DNA of 46,401 nt from an uncultured Acetatifactor sp. (lineage in GTDB: Bacteria > Bacillota > Clostridia > Lachnospirales > Lachnospiraceae), in the NCBI GenBank assembly GCA_910584235.1, contig CAJTZD010000032.1, forward strand, positions 1 through 46,401, given 5' to 3'. Below are positions 42,898 to 46,401 of the stretch, one piece after another; the first letter of the stretch is position 1; each line of letters begins with the position of its first letter. The notes beneath the pieces were generated by a model. It made no database searches. It was given only the letters and a program-made list of their open reading frames with translations, and was not told the origin of the DNA. Both the position numbers and the translations under genes were made by a program.

Positions 42898-43945
42898 AGA
42901 AATCCTCCCCTGGCAGCTTTCCGCCCACCAGCTCCGCCTGAAATTCGGCCAGCACTTTCAGATAAGCGGACAGAGCGCTTTTCATCTCCTCCCCGGTGAT
43001 GCAGACCAGGTTACACTGTGGAATGGCCGCCTTTGCCATCGCCTCTTTCGCCACAATGCCGGCTTCCACGGCAAGGACAGCGCCGGTATCCGGATCGGCA
43101 TTGACGGCGGCCACACTGTCAGCATGATGCTCCAGAAAAGCCTCCACGGCCTCCTTATGCTCCCGCAGGAAATCATTGCGGACAATGGTGACTCCGGTGA
43201 CCATGGAGCCTGGCTCCTCCCCCTGCAATGCCTCCCACTGTGCATTCATATCCAGTGCGATATGCAGATTCTCATTCTGCATCAGGGCAGCCGTGGCAAA
43301 AGGCTGGGGAAGCAGACCCATGGCAGTGGGATCCCGGGCCAGAAGCGCGGCCACCTCCGCGGCTTCCGATTTGTATTCTAACTTGTAATCATTTGGTTCC
43401 AGGCCGTTTTGGTCAAGGATATATTTGAGGCTTGCCTCCGGCGTGGTCCCTTTTCCGGTGAGGCAGATGGTCCGTCCCTTTAAATCTGCCACGGTTTCAA
43501 TGTCCCGGGCGCCTGTGACCAGGTAAAGCACGCCAAGGGTATTGATGTCGATCACCGTCACCCCGCCCTCCGTCTTCTGATACAGCGCCGCAGCCACATT
43601 TGCGGGAACCAGCGCAATGTCCAGATCTCCTTTCACCAGCAATGGCAGCAATTCATCGGCCCCCGTAGCCATACGGAATTCATAAGGGTAATCCGCAGGG
43701 TTTTCTTTCGCATCCTCCATCAAAAAGAGGATGCCTAGGGAGGTAGGGCCTTTCAGGGAACCTATCCTCACTGCCTTCGGCCCTTGTTCCTCTTCCCCCT
43801 GTCTGCCGCAGCCGCAAAGCAGGGAACAGCAAAACAGCATCGCACCGAGCAACACGCAAAGCAGCCGTCTGCCCGCTTCTCTCTGCGCTCCCACATGTCC
43901 ATGTCTTAGTAGATAATCCCGCTTGTCATTCCCGCTAATTTTCAT
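42890..43945 (-). CDS. ABC substrate-binding lipoprotein (NMT1/SsuA-like)
   Basis: 351 residues. Signal with lipobox LLCGCG (Cys near 46) after a long basic N-terminus. The mature protein is a two-lobe binder of the NMT1/SsuA/ThiY kind (VRIGSLKGPTSLGILFLM, LVKGDLDIALVPANVAAALY). Ligand unknown; such systems import sulfonates, nitrate or thiamine precursors. A four-codon frame (ATGCGCGGGAAATGA) ends in an ATGA overlap with the start codon. The permease-ATPase gene overlaps its end. Confidence 0.9.
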   Translation of the reverse strand: MKISGNDKRDYLLRHGHVGAQREAGRRLLCVLLGAMLFCCSLLCGCGRQGEEEQGPKAVRIGSLKGPTSLGILFLMEDAKENPADYPYEFRMATGADELLPLLVKGDLDIALVPANVAAALYQKTEGGVTVIDINTLGVLYLVTGARDIETVADLKGRTICLTGKGTTPEASLKYILDQNGLEPNDYKLEYKSEAAEVAALLARDPTAMGLLPQPFATAALMQNENLHIALDMNAQWEALQGEEPGSMVTGVTIVRNDFLREHKEAVEAFLEHHADSVAAVNADPDTGAVLAVEAGIVAKEAMAKAAIPQCNLVCITGEEMKSALSAYLKVLAEFQAELVGGKLPGEDFYY

Positions 43946-44046
43946 TTCCCGCGCATTTTCCTCACTTATCTCTCATTTCCCGCTTCACATCTCCTGCTGT
44001 AATTTTCCTGCTGCACAGCTTCCGCGCCCTGACAACTTCCCGGCGC

Positions 44047-45054
44047 TCACAATTCTTTCAATAGAATATCATGGTTGATGGTTTCATAGAACAGCCTGCG
44101 GAACTGCTCCGGATTCCTTGTCTGCCCCAGCACCCACATGACCTTGGTCACCGTGGCCTCCAGCGTCATGTCGTAGGTCTCCATGAGATGAAATTCCTCC
44201 TTAATGGCCTTTCCCACCTGATAGACCTCCATGTCGCTGCCCTCATGGGTCACCTGGGTGGCCATCATCACCAGTTTGCCCGCATCCGTCCATCGGCGGA
44301 TTTCCGGATAAAAGGGAGATTTCCCATAATCCGGCAGGCCTCCCACGCCGAAAGCCTCGATGATCACGCCGTCATAATAGGGGAAAAGCCTGTCCAGCAC
44401 CATCCCGTCCATGCCCGGCATCAGCTTCAGCAGCAGAATCCGCTCGTTCAGCGCATGGTAAAAGGTTACATTGCCATCCATCCTGTCCTTATCCTCAATA
44501 TAAAATACCACTCTGCCGTCCCGTATCATGGCTATATTGGGATAGTTGATGCTGGAAAAGGCATTATAGCTCTTGGACCGCTCTTTTTTGGCCCGGGTTC
44601 CTGCGATCACATTGCCGCCGAAGACAATGTTCACGTCGTGTGCTCTGTCCTCGGAGGCAAAGCGCAGGCTGTCCAGAAGATTGGTCCTGGCGTCGGTTAT
44701 GGGCAGGTCTATGGGCTTCTGGGCCCCGGTGACCACCACGGGCTTCTTGCTGTTCTGCACCAGATAGGACAGGGCCGCCGCCGTAAAGGCCATGGTGTCC
44801 GTTCCGTGGCAAACGACGAATCCATCGTAATCTTCGTAATGTTTCTCAATCACAGCAGCCAGCTCCAGCCAGTGCTTTCCGTAAATATTCGTGCTGTCAA
44901 GGCTGAAAGGCTGTACCACCTCCACCTGACAGAAATCCTGGTATCCCTCCACATATTGCAGCAGCTCCCCTGCCGCTATCTTTGGCGCCAGCCCCTCTTC
45001 CGTATATCCCGAGGCAATGGTGCCGCCGGTGGCTATCAATAGTATCTTCTTCAT
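44047..45054 (-). CDS. ansA: Asparaginase
   Basis: 335 residues, type I-like cytoplasmic asparaginase. Catalytic Thr sites are in LIATGGTIASGY and VCHGTDTMAFTAAAL, and the Lys is in VVVTGAQKPIDLP. No signal peptide. GAGGA precedes the ATG by about 8 bp. It follows the methyltransferase gene on the same strand, about 100 bp apart. Confidence 0.94.
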   Translation of the reverse strand: MKKILLIATGGTIASGYTEEGLAPKIAAGELLQYVEGYQDFCQVEVVQPFSLDSTNIYGKHWLELAAVIEKHYEDYDGFVVCHGTDTMAFTAAALSYLVQNSKKPVVVTGAQKPIDLPITDARTNLLDSLRFASEDRAHDVNIVFGGNVIAGTRAKKERSKSYNAFSSINYPNIAMIRDGRVVFYIEDKDRMDGNVTFYHALNERILLLKLMPGMDGMVLDRLFPYYDGVIIEAFGVGGLPDYGKSPFYPEIRRWTDAGKLVMMATQVTHEGSDMEVYQVGKAIKEEFHLMETYDMTLEATVTKVMWVLGQTRNPEQFRRLFYETINHDILLKEL

Positions 45055-45157
45055 CTATACATTCCTCACAGTTCTGTGGCCGTCTGAGATCCGAACCATG
45101 TCAGTCTGAAAAACGGCTTTTTCCATTGGCTGCTTCTTCGCCTATAATTTCTAAGCC

Positions 45158-46401
45158 TCACAGCGACAGCGCCACCACGGCCTCAATAGCATCCGTATAC
45201 GGGAACATGTCCACTGCTACACACTTCTCCACCTTGTATCCCTTTTTCTTCAAAATCCGCAGATCCTCCACCAAAGTATCCGGATTGCAGGATATATATA
45301 CGATCCGCTTTGGCCCGATCTTCGCCGCCGCATTCAGGAACGCCTCGCTGCTGCCGCCTCTGGGGGGATCCATGAAAAGCACGTCCAGCTTCTCGCCTGC
45401 CGCCGCCAGCTCCAGCAGGAATTCCCCTGCATCCGCCTGGTAAAATCGGATATTGGAAATCCCGTTGCGCTTCGCATTGCTGACCGCGTCTCTGACCGCG
45501 TCCTTATTCAGCTCCACCCCCAGCGCTCTCCCCGCCTGACGGCTGGCAATCATGCCGATGGTACCGGTACCGCAGTAGGCGTCCAGCACTGTCTCTTTTC
45601 CGGTCAGTTTTGCGTATTCCATGGCTTTCCCATACAGTTTCCCTGTCTGTACCGGGTTTACCTGGTAAAAGGACTTGGGGGAAATCCGGAACGTCATGCC
45701 GCAGAGTTCGTCCTCAATATACCCCTTTCCGTATATCACCTGCTCCCGCTCTCCCAGTATCATGCTGGTGTCTTTATCGTTAACATTGATCACTATGGTA
45801 GTGATCTCCGGGTGGAGCTTCAGCAGCGCCTTTACGAAATTATTTTTGGACGGCATTACGGGGTAGCCCAGCACCAGCACTACCATGATCTGCCCTGTGG
45901 CATACCCCACCCTTACCAGCACATGGCGCAGCAGCCCCCGGCCGGTGTCCTCATCATAGGGACGTATCTTGAAAGATTTCAGCAGTTCCCGTATGGACAC
46001 TATGATTTCGTCCGCTTTCCGGTTCTCTATCAGGCATCTGTCCACAGGGACAATGCGGTGGCTCTTTTCTTCATAAATGCCGGAGATGGCATTGTGCTTC
46101 CTGTCCTCTCCGAAAACCGCGTGGACTTTGTTGCGGTAGTGTTTTGGACTGTCCATGGGAATGATAGGCTCCGGCCGACAGTACGGCTCCATGAGCCTGC
46201 GGAATTTCATGGACTTCATCTCCAGCTGCTCTTCATAGCCTTTATTGATCCACTGACAGCCTCCGCATTTGGAGGCTACGGGACACAGATTATGTTTTGC
46301 CCCTCTTTCTCCGAAATACTTTTTTTCTATGGAATGCTTTTCTTCTATGGAATGCTTTTCTTCCATGGAATGCTTTTCTTCCATGGAATGCTTTTCTTCC
46401 A
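45158..46401 (-). CDS. RNA uracil-5-methyltransferase (RumA/TrmA type), 5' cut
   Basis: Partial: the frame runs through the window's right edge. At least 413 residues. Class I SAM-dependent m5U methyltransferase of 23S rRNA (or tRNA). Fe-S ligands in CPVASKCGGCQ plus the Cys in VDRCLIEN; SAM motif LDAYCGTGTIG; catalytic Cys in YISCNPDTL; general base Glu in DAIEAVVAL. No TRAM domain is seen in the visible part. The visible N-terminus is a repeat of MEEKHS units encoded by the 18-bp repeats, not part of the normal domain, so the true start may be any of these ATGs or lie outside. Confidence 0.9.
   Translation of the reverse strand, partial: EEKHSMEEKHSMEEKHSIEEKHSIEKKYFGERGAKHNLCPVASKCGGCQWINKGYEEQLEMKSMKFRRLMEPYCRPEPIIPMDSPKHYRNKVHAVFGEDRKHNAISGIYEEKSHRIVPVDRCLIENRKADEIIVSIRELLKSFKIRPYDEDTGRGLLRHVLVRVGYATGQIMVVLVLGYPVMPSKNNFVKALLKLHPEITTIVINVNDKDTSMILGEREQVIYGKGYIEDELCGMTFRISPKSFYQVNPVQTGKLYGKAMEYAKLTGKETVLDAYCGTGTIGMIASRQAGRALGVELNKDAVRDAVSNAKRNGISNIRFYQADAGEFLLELAAAGEKLDVLFMDPPRGGSSEAFLNAAAKIGPKRIVYISCNPDTLVEDLRILKKKGYKVEKCVAVDMFPYTDAIEAVVALSL
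46327..46401 (-). repeat. 18-bp tandem repeats at the methyltransferase start
   Basis: Four full copies (46327-46344, 46345-46362, 46363-46380, 46381-46398) and the start of a fifth at the window edge. The minus-strand unit is ATGGAAGAAAAGCATTCC (or ATAGAAG in two copies). Junctions create the palindrome TTCCATGGAA. Each unit adds six codons (MEEKHS or IEEKHS). Confidence 0.95.

Overview
The window looks like chromosomal DNA of a GC-rich member of the Lachnospiraceae (Clostridia, Bacillota). Supporting signs are the trigger factor-clpP-clpX-engB block, a CmpB-type family of putative ABC permeases, YlmH, the paired pyrB/pyrI subunits, a 300-residue clostridial type of PyrF, GGAGG-type ribosome binding sites and TTGACA/TATAAT-type promoters. 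Most of the window is ordinary core and metabolic genome. I see no phage, integrase, transposase, CRISPR array, tRNA or rRNA. No complete mobile element is visible.

Layout. 1-479 is non-coding with short repeats. 480-3915 holds a small membrane protein, a HAD phosphatase, a LysR regulator and purA. 4219-6442 carries an ApbE flavin transferase divergent from a NusG-II domain protein and a Gx-family membrane protein, which resembles the FmnB/EetA/EetB part of flavin-based extracellular electron transfer loci. 6600-10891 is a complete-looking folate operon (folC-folE-folP-folBK). 11089-14478 has a small CmpB-family membrane protein, a PH-like protein, a nitroreductase and pyrB-pyrI. 14690-18500 has a GH3 glycosidase with swapped domain order and a DUF362 protein. 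19028-23998 has a two-component system with a long inverted repeat in its leader, a CmpB/coiled-coil protein and YlmH.

24187-26473 has two CobW-type GTPases, one with six 13-residue His/Cys repeats, suggesting zinc handling. 26702-30393 holds TraX, an ABC exporter pair and an XRE repressor. 30623-33847 is a pyrF-lipoprotein protease-GT39 operon. 33848-36002 is an ECF sigma factor, a membrane anti-sigma-like protein and a response regulator whose phosphorylation pocket is degenerate. 36229-41417 is the tig-clpP-clpX-engB proteostasis block plus an AI-2E-family permease. 41566-43945 is an ABC importer with a fused permease-ATPase. 44047-46401 is asparaginase and an RNA uracil methyltransferase cut by the window end.

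The most interesting signals are: (1) an 18-bp unit (ATGGAAGAAAAGCATTCC and close variants) found in tandem or singly at three or more unrelated loci, always at gene ends or starts, with palindromic TTCCATGGAA junctions; (2) the sigma/anti-sigma/pseudo-receiver operon; (3) the 15-bp perfect inverted repeat in the leader of the two-component operon; (4) hydrophilic low-complexity insertions in otherwise conserved enzymes (FolE, FolP, the histidine kinase); (5) the ABC permease-ATPase fusion whose only well-placed start is AUU. None of these is proven to be a new system from sequence alone.
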